A stretch of DNA of 64,000 bases. It comes from Spinellus fusiger. Lineage: Eukaryota > Mucoromycota > Mucoromycetes > Mucorales > Phycomycetaceae. The stretch covers positions 62,001 through 126,000 of the forward strand of contig JALLLS010000008.1 in assembly GCA_025094145.1 (NCBI GenBank), written 5' to 3'. The notes under the pieces are model-generated. The model ran no database searches. It saw only the letters and a list, made by a program, of their open reading frames with translations, and was not told the origin of the DNA. The translations under genes were made by a program, and so were the position numbers. Of the stretch, positions 63,198 to 64,000 are shown one piece after another; position 1 is the stretch's first letter, and each line of letters opens with the position of its first letter.

Positions 63198-64000
63198 CAG
63201 TCACACCCAATTGAATTTAATACTTTTGAAAATAAATTTCAGGATGAAATATTTAGGATATGTTCAACATTAGATAAAACACTCCACATTTGATATAGAA
63301 GCTTCAAACTTTCACACAATAAAGCTCAAAATATTTGATTATAGAAAATATGATGATAATAATAATAATATCATTAATATTTTGTATGGCCTCCTTTGGC
63401 ATCTATTACGGCCTGGCATCTATCTGTCATACTCAGAACTAATCGTTATGCAAGTTCAACACCAACCCTCTCCCACTCCTCTGCAATTAGAGCCTTCAAA
63501 ATTTCAACATTGGTAATAGATACCCTTCTTTCCTCAATTCGTCTTTCCAAGGCCCACCAGACGTGTTCAATTGGGTTTAAGTCAGGAACTTGTGCGGGCC
63601 AGTACTCAAAGCCCCTAATTTGATGCGTCTCTTTCCACCATCTGGCATAGGCCCCAGTATGACAACTAGCACTATCTTCTTGTAACAGAGACTATCTGTT
63701 TTCTTTCTGATGCAATTCCATGAACCAAGGATGGAACTCATCAGCCAAGATATTGACATATTCGTCTTTATCTACAGTGCCATCAACAAAGACTAATGGG
63801 CCAAATCCACCCACCCAAATACAGCTCCAAAGCATGACCCCAACACCACCAAACTTTGTTGTTGGAACAATATGATTAAGATCATACCTTTCTCTAACTT
63901 TTCTGATTGCACGGGCACCTCCATCGTTCCCTTTCACGGTGTACCTGGACTCATCAGACCAGACAACGCCTTTCCACTGGTCGTTCGTCCAATTGACATG
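63198..64000 (-). mobile_element. Tc1/mariner element, left part (runs off right edge)
   Basis: A terminal motif CAGTCACACCCAATTG preceded by TA starts about 176 bp from the transposase stop codon. The rest of the element, including the other terminal repeat, lies beyond position 64000. It belongs to a different family from 48287-49336 and 15960-16660. Confidence 0.75.
63374..64000 (-). pseudogene. Tc1/mariner transposase, C-terminal part with two stops
   Basis: The minus-strand frame reads HVNWTNDQWKGVVWSDESRY (first catalytic Asp), FGGVGVMLWSCIWVGGFGPL, then LLQEDSASCHTGAYARWW (second Asp region), VPDLNPIEHVWWAL (Glu) and AKGGHTKY-stop. Two in-frame stops interrupt it: TAG at 63694-63692 and TAA at 63448-63446. 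Unlike the 48.5-kb copy the whole DDE core is present, so inactivation is by point change only. The N-terminus lies outside the window. Confidence 0.9.

Overview
The window looks like nuclear DNA of a filamentous, early-diverging fungus, most likely Mucoromycota. The genes are split by short GT-AG introns. The gene set is fungal: Argonaute, a Pmc1-type Ca2+-ATPase, Bem1, Cdc42, a fungal-type amino-acid permease and a full-size PDR transporter. Intergenic DNA is very AT-rich, full of microsatellites, and littered with Tc1/mariner relics and one LINE. The phylum is inference; no rRNA or other taxonomic marker is present. Exon coordinates below were worked out by hand from splice consensus, reading-frame phase and remembered family conservation.

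Layout. 0-5.1 kb: 5' part of an Argonaute gene (minus, cut by the edge) and a complete plasma-membrane-type Ca2+-ATPase (minus). 7.0-12.7 kb: a head-to-head pair of secreted GH20 beta-N-acetylhexosaminidases, one with 11 introns and the other with 2. 12.7-26.9 kb: a gene-poor, transposon-rich block. It holds a degenerate dispersed repeat, two remnants of one Tc1/mariner family, a full-length 5.3-kb LINE with a 16-bp target duplication and three inactivating lesions, and a small secreted Kre9/Knh1-like gene with an in-frame TAG. 26.9-33 kb: a dense housekeeping cluster of mitochondrial ribosomal protein bL12m, the polarity scaffold Bem1, U3 snoRNP protein Imp3 and a SETD9-like SET protein. 37.3-44.5 kb: an unrecognised polyQ / SPR-repeat protein, mitochondrial pyruvate carrier MPC1 (with an apparent 4-nt exon), Cdc42 and an amino-acid permease. 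44.5-50.4 kb: AT-rich DNA with a Tc1 element inserted next to a second copy of the dispersed repeat. 50.5-54.9 kb: a PDR-type ABCG transporter. 55-64 kb: a gene desert with at least four short inverted-repeat elements and a decayed Tc1/mariner transposase running off the right edge.

How the genes fit together. Most neighbours are independent. Bem1 and Cdc42 belong to the same polarity module and lie about 11 kb apart. The two hexosaminidases share a divergent promoter region and probably act together in chitin or chitooligosaccharide turnover. bL12m and MPC1 are both mitochondrial.

No CRISPR, tRNA, rRNA or bacterial-type system is visible. The observations most worth a second look are the MPC1 microexon, the inverted-repeat family with a conserved core but variable arms, the orphan dispersed repeat whose ORF start is donated by a Tc1 end, and recurrent stop codons of the kind C-to-T change produces in the repeats and the Kre9-like gene.
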